64,000 nucleotides of DNA from Rhodopirellula bahusiensis (GTDB taxonomy: Bacteria > Planctomycetota > Planctomycetia > Pirellulales > Pirellulaceae). The notes beneath the pieces were generated by a model, which worked only from the letters and a program-made list of their open reading frames with translations, was not told the DNA's origin and ran no database searches. A program made the position numbers and the translations under genes. The stretch spans positions 1 to 64,000 of the forward strand of contig NZ_NIZW01000010.1 in assembly GCF_002727185.1 (NCBI RefSeq), given 5' to 3'. Positions 43,462 to 53,480 of this stretch are shown here, piece by piece (positions within the stretch are counted from its first letter, which is position 1; each line of letters starts with the position of its first letter).

Positions 43462-44378
43462 TGCAGCGTGCTGTTTGGCGGACTTCTCGGCGCGATTTAG
43501 AAATCGGCCGGCGTCCGCTGGTGATGGGGATTCTGAATGTCACCCCAGATAGCTTCTCGGATGGCGGTCGATTTGTTTCTCCCGGTCAGCAGCTGACCAC
43601 CTCGGAAACATTGGACCTAGCGGTCGAGACCGCGTCGAAGATGCAGGCTGATGGAGCCGACTTGATCGACATCGGCGGCGAAAGCACGCGGCCGTATAGC
43701 GATCCGGTGGATGCGGAAATTGAGACGGAACGAGTGGTTCCGGTGATCGAGCGGTTGGCGAATCACTTGGCCATTCCAATCAGCATCGACACCAGCAAAG
43801 CGTCCGTCGCCAATGCGGCCATTCAGGCGGGCGCGGAAATCGTCAACGATGTGAGTGGTCTGGAAGGCGATCCGGAAATGCCAGCGGTCGTCGTCAAGAC
43901 ACGTGTTGGCGTCTGTGTGATGCACATGAAGGGCACTCCGCAGACGATGCAGGACGATCCCAGCTACCGCGACGTTGTTGATGAAATCGAGCGGTACTTG
44001 CTGGCTCGACGGCAGGCTTGTTTGGACCAGGGAATCGAGCCCGAGCGAATCTGCCTCGATCCCGGCATCGGTTTCGGGAAAACACACGACCACAATTTGA
44101 CCTTGCTGCGAGCGACCCATCGTTTTGCTTCCATCGGCTCACCCATTTTGATCGGTCATTCCCGAAAAGGTTTTATTCGCAAAGTCTTGGATCGAAATGA
44201 ACGTGGTTTAAATGACGAGTACAACCCGATGGCTGGCACGTTGGCTGTTTCAATGGCGGTAGCAGCGGCGGGGGCTCACGTCATTCGCGTGCACGATGTC
44301 GCAGAAACCGTGCAGGGGTTGGATTTGTTTGAAGCATCAGGTGGCCTAGCTGTCTCAACCGATAATCGTGCTTTCTAG
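43458..44378 (+). CDS. folP: dihydropteroate synthase
   Basis: The enzyme joins p-aminobenzoate and the pterin diphosphate in folate synthesis. The 306-residue TIM barrel has the diphosphate-loop signature MGILNVTPDSFSDGGRF (about 23-39), GGESTRPYSDPV, ISIDTSKASVANAAI, IVNDVSGLEGDPEM, ICLDPGIGFGKTHDHN and LIGHSRKGFI. Everything expected is present. It begins with ATGATG overlapping the radical SAM stop by four bases. Its 3' end overlaps the end of the convergent recQ gene by 24 bases. Confidence 0.97.
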   Translation: MMQRAVWRTSRRDLEIGRRPLVMGILNVTPDSFSDGGRFVSPGQQLTTSETLDLAVETASKMQADGADLIDIGGESTRPYSDPVDAEIETERVVPVIERLANHLAIPISIDTSKASVANAAIQAGAEIVNDVSGLEGDPEMPAVVVKTRVGVCVMHMKGTPQTMQDDPSYRDVVDEIERYLLARRQACLDQGIEPERICLDPGIGFGKTHDHNLTLLRATHRFASIGSPILIGHSRKGFIRKVLDRNERGLNDEYNPMAGTLAVSMAVAAAGAHVIRVHDVAETVQGLDLFEASGGLAVSTDNRAF

Positions 44379-45848
44379 AAAGTACCGATTGAGGAACGCT
44401 TGGCGTTCCTCTGCTGGTGTCGCTGCAAACTGCACCATCGCATACAGACGTTTTTGATCTCGCTGTCGTTTCTCCGCCAGCCAATCGTTGTCACGGAACT
44501 TCTCTGGCAAAACGCCAATCAGCTGAAAGCATTCCGGTTCTCTTGGGCCTGCGACAACACCATGTCGATCGAGCATCGCAATGGCTGTGTCGACCCGGTG
44601 GTCATGTGGACTGACCCGTTGCAATTCCTTGCGAAGCCAGTCCAAGCCGTAGGCGGTGCATCGATCCGCATGATGTTCCAGAGCGAACATGAGACGGTCG
44701 TAGAAATCCGCATCGGGGTTGGCCCACTCGATGAATTGCATCTGCGTCATCAAGTCGTCTTGATCGTAGAGCCAAAGGCAGCGGCTTGGTTTGTCGTCAC
44801 GGCCCGCTCGACCAATCTCCTGATAATAGGATTCGATCGATCCAGGGGTTTCAGCGTGGATGACCAGCCGAATATCTTCTTTATCGACTCCCATTCCAAA
44901 TGCGGGAGTGGCCAAAACGAGGTCTCGTTCGCCGGACATGAATTCGTTTTGTATCCGACGGCGGTCCCTTCGTGATTGATCACCGTGGTAGCAGACGTGA
45001 TCGATAGACCGTGCCAACAACAGGTCGCTGAAACGGGCCAGTGTTTTGATCAGCGAGAAGTAGATGATTGCGCCGCCAACGGGCGTATCGTCGGTTGGAG
45101 AAAATGGTGGGGCCGAAAGTGCTTCGAGAATCGTTTCGAATTTTTCGTTCTCGCCCATCACGGACTCGACGTCGATCCGCAAATTGGGACGATCAATCCC
45201 TTCATGGAACAGTCTCATCTCGCCTTCGGCCAGGCCAATTTGATCCACGATGTCCGCCCGGCATTCCGCGGTTGCCGTCGCGGTCAGGGCAATCGTGGTG
45301 GGAGAGCCCAGTTGTTTCCGGATGTCGGCGATTCTGCTGTAATCTGGTCGGAAGTCGTGGCCCCACTGGCTGACGCAGTGTGCCTCATCGATTGCGAGCA
45401 GCTGAATGTTTCGGCCCGAAATTGCGTCTAGGAATTCAGGTTTGCGAAATCGTTCAGGCGTCACGTATAGCAAACGATATTGGTTGTCGCGTAAGTTCTT
45501 CTGCCTCTTTTCGCGTTCACTTCGATCCAAAGAGGAATTGATGAGCGTCGCGTCGACGCCTTTTGCTACCAGCCCATCGACCTGGTCCTGCATCAAAGCA
45601 ATCAGCGGAGAAAGTACCAACGTCAGATCGGTGCCGGTCCCCAGCAACGCGGGAATTTGGAAGCACATCGACTTGCCACGCCCTGTTGGCATGATCACCA
45701 TGGCGTGCTCACCGGCGAGAACGTGCTGAATGACGGCAGATTGGCTGGGGCGAAATGAGCGATGCCCAAATACGTCCTGCAGGATCTTCTGGGCTTGGTC
45801 CAGCGAACGCTTACCCAACTTCAAATTCGCGTTGGCTGACTCACCCAT
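44355..45848 (-). CDS. recQ: RecQ-family DNA helicase, short form
   Basis: An ATP-dependent 3'-5' helicase of 497 residues. The helicase core is complete: FRPSQSAVI, Walker A PTGRGKS (54-60), LVLSPLIALMQDQV, DEAH (154-157), VSQWGHDFRPDY (the RecQ aromatic loop), LTATAT, VCYHGDQSRRDRR, LATPAFGMGVDK and QEIGRAGRD. After about residue 370 the four zinc-binding cysteines, the winged-helix RQC and the HRDC domains of E. coli RecQ are not visible; a shorter, different tail follows. It is divergent from the RluA-like gene (36 bases) and overlaps folP at its end. Confidence 0.93.
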   Translation of the reverse strand: MGESANANLKLGKRSLDQAQKILQDVFGHRSFRPSQSAVIQHVLAGEHAMVIMPTGRGKSMCFQIPALLGTGTDLTLVLSPLIALMQDQVDGLVAKGVDATLINSSLDRSEREKRQKNLRDNQYRLLYVTPERFRKPEFLDAISGRNIQLLAIDEAHCVSQWGHDFRPDYSRIADIRKQLGSPTTIALTATATAECRADIVDQIGLAEGEMRLFHEGIDRPNLRIDVESVMGENEKFETILEALSAPPFSPTDDTPVGGAIIYFSLIKTLARFSDLLLARSIDHVCYHGDQSRRDRRRIQNEFMSGERDLVLATPAFGMGVDKEDIRLVIHAETPGSIESYYQEIGRAGRDDKPSRCLWLYDQDDLMTQMQFIEWANPDADFYDRLMFALEHHADRCTAYGLDWLRKELQRVSPHDHRVDTAIAMLDRHGVVAGPREPECFQLIGVLPEKFRDNDWLAEKRQRDQKRLYAMVQFAATPAEERQAFLNRYFLESTIIG

Positions 45849-45884
45849 CGGTGACGAAACTTTCTATTTTGGGATTCGAGAAAC

Positions 45885-46574
45885 ATGAGCGAAGTCGACG
45901 TCATCTACGAAGACAACCATTTGCTCGTGGTAAACAAACCGACCAAGTTAGCGACGATGGGAGCTGCTGGGCAGCCGACTTTGCATTCGCTCGGTTGTGA
46001 TTACATCCGGCGGACGTGCAACAAACCGGGGAAGGTTTACTTGGGCATCGTCAGTCGATTGGATTCGATGACATCAGGAGTCATCGTGTTGGCTCGGACG
46101 AGCAAGGCAGCGAGCAGGCTGACGCCTCAGTTCGCCAATCATTCGGGTGATGGAGCCCGGAAAACATATCTTGCCGCAGTATCAGGTCGAGTCGAGCAGC
46201 AGCAAGGTGAGTTGGTTGACGACGTCTACAAAGATGAGACTGCCCACCGGATGCGAGTGGCTCATCATGCAAGAGCAGATGCAAAAGAAGCTCGTTTGGA
46301 GTTTCATTTGATGGGATATCACAACGACTCAACGCTACTGAGGGTGACGCCGCTCACGGGTCGGAAGCACCAGATTCGCCTGCAATGGTCGGAGGCTGGC
46401 TTTCCTATTCTGGGAGACCAAAAGTACGGGAGTGAGCGAGTTTGGCCGAACGGCATCGCGCTCCATAGTTGGCGGCTCTCAATCATTCATCCAACGACGA
46501 AAGATCGCATGGCATTTGAGGCTCCCATTCCGGAGGCTTGGAAGAACCGGCTCGGATCGAGCTTATTCACGTAG
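45885..46574 (+). CDS. RluA-family RNA pseudouridine synthase
   Basis: The enzyme isomerises uridine to pseudouridine in rRNA or tRNA. The 229-residue protein starts MSEVDVIYEDNHLLVVNKPT, the standard family opening, and carries the catalytic Asp60 in SRLDSMTSGVIVLART. KTYLAAVSG, LTGRKHQIRLQW and PILGDQKYG are further motifs. There is no S4 RNA-binding domain, so it resembles the short RluA/TruC-type members. The target base is not evident. It is divergent from recQ with a 36-base gap that must hold both promoters. Confidence 0.93.
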   Translation: MSEVDVIYEDNHLLVVNKPTKLATMGAAGQPTLHSLGCDYIRRTCNKPGKVYLGIVSRLDSMTSGVIVLARTSKAASRLTPQFANHSGDGARKTYLAAVSGRVEQQQGELVDDVYKDETAHRMRVAHHARADAKEARLEFHLMGYHNDSTLLRVTPLTGRKHQIRLQWSEAGFPILGDQKYGSERVWPNGIALHSWRLSIIHPTTKDRMAFEAPIPEAWKNRLGSSLFT

Positions 46575-46604
46575 GCGTTTGATGCTTTTTCTTGGCTGGA
46601 TACG

Positions 46605-46633
46605 AAAAAACGCCGCACCCAAAGGATGCGACG
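46605..46633 (-). terminator. intrinsic terminator of the Wza-like gene
   Basis: On the minus strand CGTCGCATCC, a TTT loop and GGGTGCGGCG form a 10-bp stem (two G-T pairs), followed by six T. It ends the minus-strand operon and lies between convergent genes. Confidence 0.8.
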
Positions 46634-46662
46634 TTCGAATGCAGCGACTTAGAGCTAGCGAT

Positions 46663-48021
46663 CTAGTTGCCTCGCAGCAGTTCCTGGATGCCGTAGGTGA
46701 AGAAGGTACCGAGGCTAAAGTTCAGCAATTCTTCTTCGCACTTGTATTGCAAGATCAGAGTGTCTCCGGGCTGTACCAGAGGTCGGCTCCGTGGATCGTT
46801 GATGGATCGAGCAAGGTCGACTTCGATGGCAACCTGTCCGTTGCAAGGTGTTTGACGAAGCACGTAAAGCATTCCCGGTGGGACGCCACCAACGGAACTC
46901 GCTCCGCCTAGGCCTCCCATCCCACCCCTGCCTGATTGACCGATGCCACCCCCGGCGATCGCCATCGCTCCGAGAACATCGAGGTCGTAGTCACGAGGCA
47001 GTGGGAACTCTCCGCCAGGCAGCAAGCCGCCGGTGTAGAACACTTCCGTTTCGCGATTCTCGATGTAGACGATGTCGCCGTCTTGCAGTTCCACATCTTC
47101 AGGTGTGATGTTCGGAATGACTCCAGGTGGCAACCGCAATGGGATGCGAAGGATTGATGGGTCTGGCGGAAGTTCAGGCGGACAAACACATGGGTCGAGC
47201 ATGGCGTTGCGTTGCGAGGCGTAGAAGTCTCGAACAAACTGAGCTCGTTTGCGTTTGTCAGCTTCGCTGGCTCGCAGAACGCGAACTTCGTTCTTCGCGT
47301 TCAGGCCAGGCAATCCGCCGGTCTCAACCAAAGCGTGCAAAATGTCGTTCTTGTACGCAGGAAGTTTGACCAAGCCGCCACTGGCAGATCTGTCGCGGCC
47401 TCGAATGAACTCGCTGGACTGAGCTTGAAGTGATCGTTGATTGCCTTCGCCCAAGCCGTCTTCCCGAACCACGATCACGTCGTAGGTTCGTTCTTTGATG
47501 AGCGTGACAATCGGACGAGCTTTCTCTTCTCGCAGAATGTCATTGTCGATGTAGGCTTCACGAATCTTTTCGCGGACCTGATCGAGCGTCAGCCCTTCGA
47601 CCTCAAGGGGCTCGATCAGTGGCAACGACAGAGTTCCATCATCCTGAACCGCAATCGGGTAACCGATCGACGGCGGCAGGGTGCTGTCCTGTTCCGGGAA
47701 ATTGACCGGAGGTGGCTCAGGTGGAGTGTTGGGCGGATTGAATGGCAGAACGCCTTCAATGTAGACACCGAGGATGTCATCGGGGCCGAGCTGGTAGTCA
47801 CGTGGTGGCTCGAGAGACAGCAACGCGATATCAACCGGAACCAAGTTGTTCTTGGGGGCCGGAAAGAATTCAGGCGGCAATCGGTGAGCAGGAACACCAT
47901 CGATTGGCTGGGTCAGTGACGAGCAGCCGGTCAATGAAGCGACCAGCGAGGCGGCCACGCCAAGTCCAACCGTGGTGCGAATGTGTTTCCACACTCGAGT
48001 TTGAAAGAGGTTGATGTTCAT
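46663..48021 (-). CDS. outer-membrane polysaccharide export lipoprotein (Wza-like)
   Basis: A lipoprotein of about 452 residues: signal sequence with lipobox SLTGC and lipid-carrying Cys33. A polysaccharide-export domain begins at YQLGPDDILGVYIEGV (about 75-90), followed by SLPLIEPLEVEGLTLDQVREKI, typical of Wza/KpsD N-terminal domains, then SLBB-type repeats (VLRASEADK, and VEVFYTGGLLPGGEFPLP near 330). A Gly-rich loop (residues about 350-375) interrupts the last domain. The protein should form the outer-membrane exit channel for an exopolysaccharide. Start ATG 48021 follows AAGG. It lies 73 bases behind the lipoprotein gene on the same strand; a WecA-like transferase is nearby on the other strand. 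Confidence 0.88.
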   Translation of the reverse strand: MNINLFQTRVWKHIRTTVGLGVAASLVASLTGCSSLTQPIDGVPAHRLPPEFFPAPKNNLVPVDIALLSLEPPRDYQLGPDDILGVYIEGVLPFNPPNTPPEPPPVNFPEQDSTLPPSIGYPIAVQDDGTLSLPLIEPLEVEGLTLDQVREKIREAYIDNDILREEKARPIVTLIKERTYDVIVVREDGLGEGNQRSLQAQSSEFIRGRDRSASGGLVKLPAYKNDILHALVETGGLPGLNAKNEVRVLRASEADKRKRAQFVRDFYASQRNAMLDPCVCPPELPPDPSILRIPLRLPPGVIPNITPEDVELQDGDIVYIENRETEVFYTGGLLPGGEFPLPRDYDLDVLGAMAIAGGGIGQSGRGGMGGLGGASSVGGVPPGMLYVLRQTPCNGQVAIEVDLARSINDPRSRPLVQPGDTLILQYKCEEELLNFSLGTFFTYGIQELLRGN

Positions 48022-48094
48022 CCTTGAACTCTCTGAAAGTGCAATCGGGTGCAAAGCCGCCCGGACTGGTCTGTGGTTGAGGAACGGTCAGAAA

Positions 48095-49204
48095 TCAATC
48101 GAACAAAAATTGCATCGATTGATTGTTTGCAGGCGATTCGACTGCTTCATTTGATTGGGCCTGACGATCTGGCCGTCCGAAAATCTCTTCGATTACCGAA
48201 TCAATTTCGTCTTGGGTTGGTTCAGCCACGTTGGTGCTGACCGGAGTTTGCTGTGTCCGCGGGACAAGGTCTGATGCGCTGGTGTCTTGAGGAGACGAGA
48301 CGCTGTCAACATCAGGGAACAGTTGTTTGATGTTGGCTGAGCCACCAAACTGATCACCACTTGTTGGTGGAATGTCACTCAACATGGCTCCCGCACCGTC
48401 CGCAACGAACCCTTCGTTACTTTGCGAAGGTGCAACCTGTGAGAATGGATCGTCGGTGACATTCGATTTCGGTGCTACCGATTTGATTGCTGGCGGTGCA
48501 GGTGGTGCTTGCTGTTTCACGCGATTCATGTCCACGTTTGTACCGGTCAGTTCATTTGCTTCTTCGAACGTGACTCGGCCTGGCACCAGAGTTTCACCTT
48601 CACCCAACTGAATGCCTGGCGGCAAGACGTTGGCCGTCGGGGTGGGCGGTACGGGAGCGACTGGTGTCGGCGCCATTGATCCAGTCATGGCCGGCTGAGT
48701 TGGTTGCATCGGTGTTTGGATGCGGATTTGGTTGTAGTATCCGATTCCGTCCTGTTCGGCAGCTTTCACGCCGAGGGGGAATCCTTCAAACCAAGCGTTG
48801 ACAGCACTTTGCCCGTCGCCGGATTGATGCTTCCAACCCCAGTAGTCAGGAGAGACGACTGCTGGAGTGCATCCCGATCCGCCGGTCGCCACTTCCATGT
48901 ATCCATCGATGAAGCCCTTTCGCAGGTCCTTCATGTGACGGTGTTTTTTGTGGCAGTGAGAGTTTCGCAACCAAGCCTTCTCTGCCATCACTTTGTTGCG
49001 ATGCGAGACCATGAAGTCGTCGATGCACTCACTTCGAGTCAGCTTGGATTGCAGGCCACCCATGATGGTGCAGCCGGTCATCCCCGTTGTCAAAATGCCC
49101 GCCGCAAGACTCGCCAAGAAGGCTCGTTGAGCTCGAAGACGAATGATGTTTCGCCTCGATAGCTTCGGGCGGACGGACGCGTCATGTCGATTAAGCTGGG
49201 TCAT
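48095..49204 (-). CDS. conserved planctomycete lipoprotein, unknown function
   Basis: A 369-residue lipoprotein with lipobox TGMTGC (Cys45) after a basic N-terminus. The conserved part (about 50-155) contains several Cys and His (RSECIDDFM, RNSHCHKKH) and the blocks DLRKGFIDGYMEVATGG and YWGWKHQSGDGQSAVNAWFEGFPLG. The remainder (about 165-369) is Pro/Thr/Gln/Ser-rich and low-complexity, ending in a helical stretch EPTQDEIDSVIEEIFGRPDR. I recall this domain from other planctomycetes with no function. A strong AGGGGAG ribosome site precedes the ATG. Being upstream of the Wza-like gene suggests a role in polysaccharide export or the cell envelope. Confidence 0.8.
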   Translation of the reverse strand: MTQLNRHDASVRPKLSRRNIIRLRAQRAFLASLAAGILTTGMTGCTIMGGLQSKLTRSECIDDFMVSHRNKVMAEKAWLRNSHCHKKHRHMKDLRKGFIDGYMEVATGGSGCTPAVVSPDYWGWKHQSGDGQSAVNAWFEGFPLGVKAAEQDGIGYYNQIRIQTPMQPTQPAMTGSMAPTPVAPVPPTPTANVLPPGIQLGEGETLVPGRVTFEEANELTGTNVDMNRVKQQAPPAPPAIKSVAPKSNVTDDPFSQVAPSQSNEGFVADGAGAMLSDIPPTSGDQFGGSANIKQLFPDVDSVSSPQDTSASDLVPRTQQTPVSTNVAEPTQDEIDSVIEEIFGRPDRQAQSNEAVESPANNQSMQFLFD

Positions 49205-49792
49205 AATGCCGGCTCCCCTAGCGGCGGATCTATCTGGATCACACGACTCGTGCGTGCAACATTTCCAGTCGCCATCTTGCCTATGAAACTGGCTGCAACG
49301 GCGTTCGGAATCGGGGTCGCACCGTTTGCAGCGATTCTGCTAGCGGGCGATGTCCCCGCACTCTTTATCGCCCCTTCTGCGATTCCGGTTTAGCCAAATG
49401 TGCATGAAATGGGGGTGCTAGCAGTCCGCCTGGTTAGTGAGACTGTTCCGGGGGGCAGCGGAACCACAGGTGTCCCGACCTCGGAATCGTGGGAATTCCA
49501 GTATTTGGTGGGGGCGTTGACCCTTCTCAAGACGCCCAATTTGGCGAGATTTGCGGCTTGGAACGATTGCTCGATACAAATCCTGCCAAGTTCAGTTAAC
49601 TTCCTGCAAGCCGAAGGGATGGCTTTTCGGCTGGCGCGTAAGATGATGCAACACGGGATCGTTGTACTAGAATAGTGAGCTATTCTTTTCGCACTGGGTT
49701 TACCGGTCCTCCACCGGCTGATGCTGTCACCGCGGTGACGCCTGCTGCCTCTACCGTGTCAAACTGCCCTTCTCTGATCGAATCAATTCGCA
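49205..49792. other. long divergent intergenic region in the polysaccharide locus
   Basis: 588 bases between the lipoprotein gene (minus) and the WecA-like gene (plus). A 91-codon plus-strand frame (49400-49675) shows no family resemblance, signal or ribosome site, so I do not call it. No consensus promoter or structured RNA is recognised by eye. The length suggests a regulatory region. Confidence 0.5.
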
Positions 49793-51376
49793 ATGACACC
49801 ATTCATCCTCGTCACTCTCACCGCTGCTTTCATTGCGATGCTGGTATTGGTGCCGGTGGTGCGTGCATTCGCAATTCGAGTTGGGTTGGTGGACAATCCG
49901 GACGCTGAACGCAAGCTGCACGACAGGCCCATCGCTCTGGCAGGCGGGCTGGCCGTTTTCATCGCAACTGGAATCGCGTTCCTCGTTGGCGTCGCCTACG
50001 AAAGTGGGTGGGCGGAATTCAGCAAGATGACAGAGTTGTCGTCACGCTGGTATATCTTGCTGGGTGCTTCGTCGGCGATATTGATCGTCGGCCTGATTGA
50101 CGATAAGTGGGCACTCCGAGGAAGACAGAAGCTACTTGCTCAATGTGTCATTGCGATGGTTGTTGTTGGAAGTGGTACCGTTATGCGGTCGGTTTCGCTG
50201 CTCGGATTCGAAATTCCTCTCGGGATTTTCGCGATTCCCGTGAGTGTTCTTTGGTTGCTTCTCGCAATCAACGCTCTGAACTTGCTGGATGGAGCCGATG
50301 GGATGGCGACCACCGTCGGGGCATTCGTTTGCGGTGGGTTGGCATTGCTCAGTGCATCCAGTGGACATTCGGCTTCTACGGTTATCGCTGCCACTGCTCT
50401 GTGTGGTGCATTGCTTGGCTTCTTGGTTTTCAACCGTCCACCCGCCACCATCTTTTTGGGGGACGCGGGAAGCATGATGATTGGTTTGATGGTCGGCGTT
50501 TTAGCGATGTGGTGTTCTTTGAAAGAATCCGCAGTTGTTGTGGCCGCTCCTGTGGCGATTTTGGTTCTACCTCTGTTTGACTCGTCCGCTGCAATCATTC
50601 GTCGATGGATGACTGGCCGCAGTATGTATGCGACGGACCGAGGTCACTTGCACCATTTGCTGAACGAAAAGTTCGGACCAAATGGGATGCTGTTGGTCGT
50701 CGCGGGGCTTTGCACATTCAGCTCAACCGTTGCGGTTCTATCGGTTCGCTTCAACCAAGACTGGTTGATCCTTGTGGGAGCTGTCGCCGTTTTGGGGTTC
50801 CTGGTTCTGACGCGAACTTTTGGGCATTCCGAATGCCGCCTTCTTCTTGGGAGGTTGTATCACTTCGCTCACTCATTCGCGGTTCGCCCAAAGGACTGCG
50901 AGTCATCGAAGCATTTGAGAAGCGTTCAAATTCAAGGCGAAGGTTGCTGGGAGCCTGTTTGGGAACCCTTGGTCGAATTCGCGAAGCGACATGATCTTGC
51001 AAAAGTCCAAATCGACGCGAATATGGCTTGGCTGCACGAAGGCTATCACGCGACTTGGCAAAGTGTCCGTCTGCCTGAGAAGTCGGTCCAAAGTGTCGTC
51101 CGAATTCCGTTGTTCGCAACACGGCCTGGCGAAGTCGAGGCAGTACCGATAGGCAAAGTCGAAGTCATTGCTAATTCGTCTCACGAGTCATTGGCTCAGC
51201 TGAGCTATTTCCTGGAGCACGCTGAAGAGCTGCAGGAACAAGTGAGTTACTTGGTTGGTAACCTTGGAAAGAAGAACGCAGCTGCACGCCAGAAAGCGGC
51301 GAACGCTACAAAGTCACTGGAAAGCGGCGATCAGGTTGTCGGAAGCGAAGAAGTCGAAGCGGCTGCGAGCCGATAG
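49793..51376 (+). CDS. undecaprenyl-phosphate sugar-1-phosphate transferase (WecA/TagO type) with C-terminal extension
   Basis: The enzyme puts a sugar phosphate (often GlcNAc-1-P) on undecaprenyl phosphate, the first step in exopolysaccharide synthesis. The N-terminal 340 or so residues carry about ten membrane helices and the MraY-superfamily motifs LVDNPDAERKLHDRPIALAGG, LIDDKWALRGRQKLLAQ, NALNLLDGADGMA, ATIFLGDAGSMMIG and DRGHLHHLL. After about residue 345 there is a soluble domain of about 180 residues (including WEPVWEPLVEFAKRHDL and FLEHAEELQEQVSYLVGNLG, a coiled-coil tail) not found in short WecA; its role is unknown. It pairs with the Wza-like and lipoprotein genes across the intergenic region. 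Confidence 0.9.
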   Translation: MTPFILVTLTAAFIAMLVLVPVVRAFAIRVGLVDNPDAERKLHDRPIALAGGLAVFIATGIAFLVGVAYESGWAEFSKMTELSSRWYILLGASSAILIVGLIDDKWALRGRQKLLAQCVIAMVVVGSGTVMRSVSLLGFEIPLGIFAIPVSVLWLLLAINALNLLDGADGMATTVGAFVCGGLALLSASSGHSASTVIAATALCGALLGFLVFNRPPATIFLGDAGSMMIGLMVGVLAMWCSLKESAVVVAAPVAILVLPLFDSSAAIIRRWMTGRSMYATDRGHLHHLLNEKFGPNGMLLVVAGLCTFSSTVAVLSVRFNQDWLILVGAVAVLGFLVLTRTFGHSECRLLLGRLYHFAHSFAVRPKDCESSKHLRSVQIQGEGCWEPVWEPLVEFAKRHDLAKVQIDANMAWLHEGYHATWQSVRLPEKSVQSVVRIPLFATRPGEVEAVPIGKVEVIANSSHESLAQLSYFLEHAEELQEQVSYLVGNLGKKNAAARQKAANATKSLESGDQVVGSEEVEAAASR

Positions 51377-51380
51377 TCGA

Positions 51381-53480
51381 TCAGGCCGGCTCTTCGATGG
51401 CGTTGCCTCGTGTCGACCAGGCGATGATAGAAATGCCAACGATGACTAAGATCGCGGCAGCGGCGAGCCAGGTTGGCGGCAGGTGTTTGGAGCCCTCTGC
51501 ATCGCTGAGCCCGAGGAAGTCCAGCTGTTCATGGTAGCGAGCGGCCAGTTCCAGCATTCCGTTGTGGAAGAAATGCAGTACGACGCCCGGCCACACGCTT
51601 CCTGTTCTGAAGGCGACCCACCCCAGCAGCAACCCGAGTAGCGTGGTGGGAAGGAAACGCTCGACCAGCAACGTGCTTCCGACGAACACATGGAAAAGCC
51701 CAAATAAGACCGCAGTGATGCAGACTGTTTGCCAAGGGCGGAGGACATTCGAAAAAGCGGAAAACAAGTAACCGCGAAAACAGAGTTCTTCGATGATCGC
51801 CGGTGTAGCTGCCATTGTCAGTAAGAGGATCCATGGCGGGACCGTCTTCCACTTGTCCAGCAAGGACCTTGTGCGTTCGATTTGATCGTCCGATAGCAAA
51901 GCGATTCCAAATTGGTCGGCCAGTGCCAAAGCTTCATGAGCGAATGCCCAGGCTCCGCCCGCAAGCACCACCGCACCCAAGAGAGACGCAAGCGGTGGTG
52001 TGGAAAAGCGATACGTGGTCAGGAATCGATGCTTACCGATGATGGTTGCGAAGAGTGGGGTCAAACCGAAAACTAAGATCAAGCTCAATGCGTTGAGCAG
52101 CAACTGGGAACTGACCGAGATCGTACCGGATACCATTCGCAACCACTGCATCAGACCATTCGAAATCAGGAATGACGCAGGCAAAAGCAAGGCGATGACC
52201 AGGCCAGCTTGGCTCATGCTGGGATGATTTGTGATTGCATTGGGACGCTGGAAAAGTGATCCAAATGACTTCTGGCTCGTTCTCTCTACCGCGTCACTAC
52301 CGAATAGTTTCGCCGCAATTCCCAAGGTAGCTGCTGCGTAGAACAGTGTGCTAGTAACTGCGACGACTGCACCTGCCGCTGTCGCCGTACCCGACAGGAT
52401 ATCCCGAGCTAGCAAGACAATATTCAACAACGGCGCGACAGCCAGTGGCCCTTCCAAGTTCACACCGGGCATCAGCGAAAGCATCGCTGGGCCGAGAGAC
52501 AGCAGCATCACTGGGATCAAATATGCCTGAGCCTCTTTGAAGGACTTTGCAAAGCTGGTTAGTGAAAGCAGCAACGCCGAGAAGAAGCAGCTGAACAGCA
52601 GCAGCAGGCCAAGGATCTGCGTGATCTGTAGCAGTCCGATCGAGGAGTCTCCAGCCAGCATGCTGGCCAATCCCGTGACCTTTATCGTTACGAACATGGC
52701 TAGCAAGTTCGCCATCGCAGTGAGGAACGCAACAAAGACGACGGCCAAGTACTTCGCGAGCAGTACCCACCAACGTGGCACGGGCGATGCCATCAACGCC
52801 TCCATCGTGCCGCGTTCTCGTTCGCCAGCGGTCAGGTCGATCGCTGGATAAACTGCTCCAGTGATGGTCATCAGAACCAAAACGAGCGGGATCACGGTTC
52901 CGAGAATGGATCCCGAAGCTTTCTCACCAATCGATCGAATTCGCAGATCGATTGGTTTGTAGTTGGGATCAATTTGCTGAGCGATTCGCATGGTCTCTGA
53001 AAGCTGCAACCACTGCAGGCGTTCGGTCAAAATGCGTTGAGCCGTGCTGCTTCCTTGGTCATTGTTGTACGAGACGATCTCAACCGATTGAATTGAACTC
53101 GGACCTTGCTGGAACTGAACCGCGATATCGAGCAAGTTGCGTGACAATGCCTCTTCGGGCGAAATTTCTTCGGGGACGACCACTTCGAAACGAGCTAGTT
53201 GACCACCGTTGACTTTGAGGATTGGCTCCGGAGGAGCACTGCGAGGGTCGTCGATCAACGTCTGCAAGAAATCACGTTCCGCGGGCGATGAGACACCGAC
53301 CATGAACGCTTGTTCGGCTGGCATTCCCGATGAAAGCAGGAAGCGGTTCAACGCCATGCTAAGCAACGGATACACCAACAATGGCATCATGACCAAAGTC
53401 AGCATTGTCCGTCTGTCTCGCAGCGTTTCCCGAAGTTCTTTTTGAGTGAGTCGGCCTAGCCGGGACCATGAAAGTTTCAC
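51381..53480 (-). CDS. ABC-2 type permease fused to a CPBP intramembrane protease
   Basis: A 699-residue membrane protein. The N-terminal part (about 1-430) is an ABC-2 permease of NatB type: a helix at about 25-45, a large outer loop (about 60-190), then helices including [18 protein letters not shown], with [18 protein letters not shown] as the conserved coupling segment. The C-terminal part (about 510-690) is a CPBP (CAAX protease/bacteriocin-processing) domain with motifs [19 protein letters not shown] and LHFFHNG, holding the two Glu and three His expected for the active site. Possible functions are export of a peptide with membrane processing. It overlaps the ATPase gene by four bases. 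Confidence 0.9.
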   Translation of the reverse strand: MKLSWSRLGRLTQKELRETLRDRRTMLTLVMMPLLVYPLLSMALNRFLLSSGMPAEQAFMVGVSSPAERDFLQTLIDDPRSAPPEPILKVNGGQLARFEVVVPEEISPEEALSRNLLDIAVQFQQGPSSIQSVEIVSYNNDQGSSTAQRILTERLQWLQLSETMRIAQQIDPNYKPIDLRIRSIGEKASGSILGTVIPLVLVLMTITGAVYPAIDLTAGERERGTMEALMASPVPRWWVLLAKYLAVVFVAFLTAMANLLAMFVTIKVTGLASMLAGDSSIGLLQITQILGLLLLFSCFFSALLLSLTSFAKSFKEAQAYLIPVMLLSLGPAMLSLMPGVNLEGPLAVAPLLNIVLLARDILSGTATAAGAVVAVTSTLFYAAATLGIAAKLFGSDAVERTSQKSFGSLFQRPNAITNHPSMSQAGLVIALLLPASFLISNGLMQWLRMVSGTISVSSQLLLNALSLILVFGLTPLFATIIGKHRFLTTYRFSTPPLASLLGAVVLAGGAWAFAHEALALADQFGIALLSDDQIERTRSLLDKWKTVPPWILLLTMAATPAIIEELCFRGYLFSAFSNVLRPWQTVCITAVLFGLFHVFVGSTLLVERFLPTTLLGLLLGWVAFRTGSVWPGVVLHFFHNGMLELAARYHEQLDFLGLSDAEGSKHLPPTWLAAAAILVIVGISIIAWSTRGNAIEEPA

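Noticed and set aside
49400-49675. 91-codon plus-strand frame
   Set aside because: No signal, motif or ribosome site; composition not convincing.
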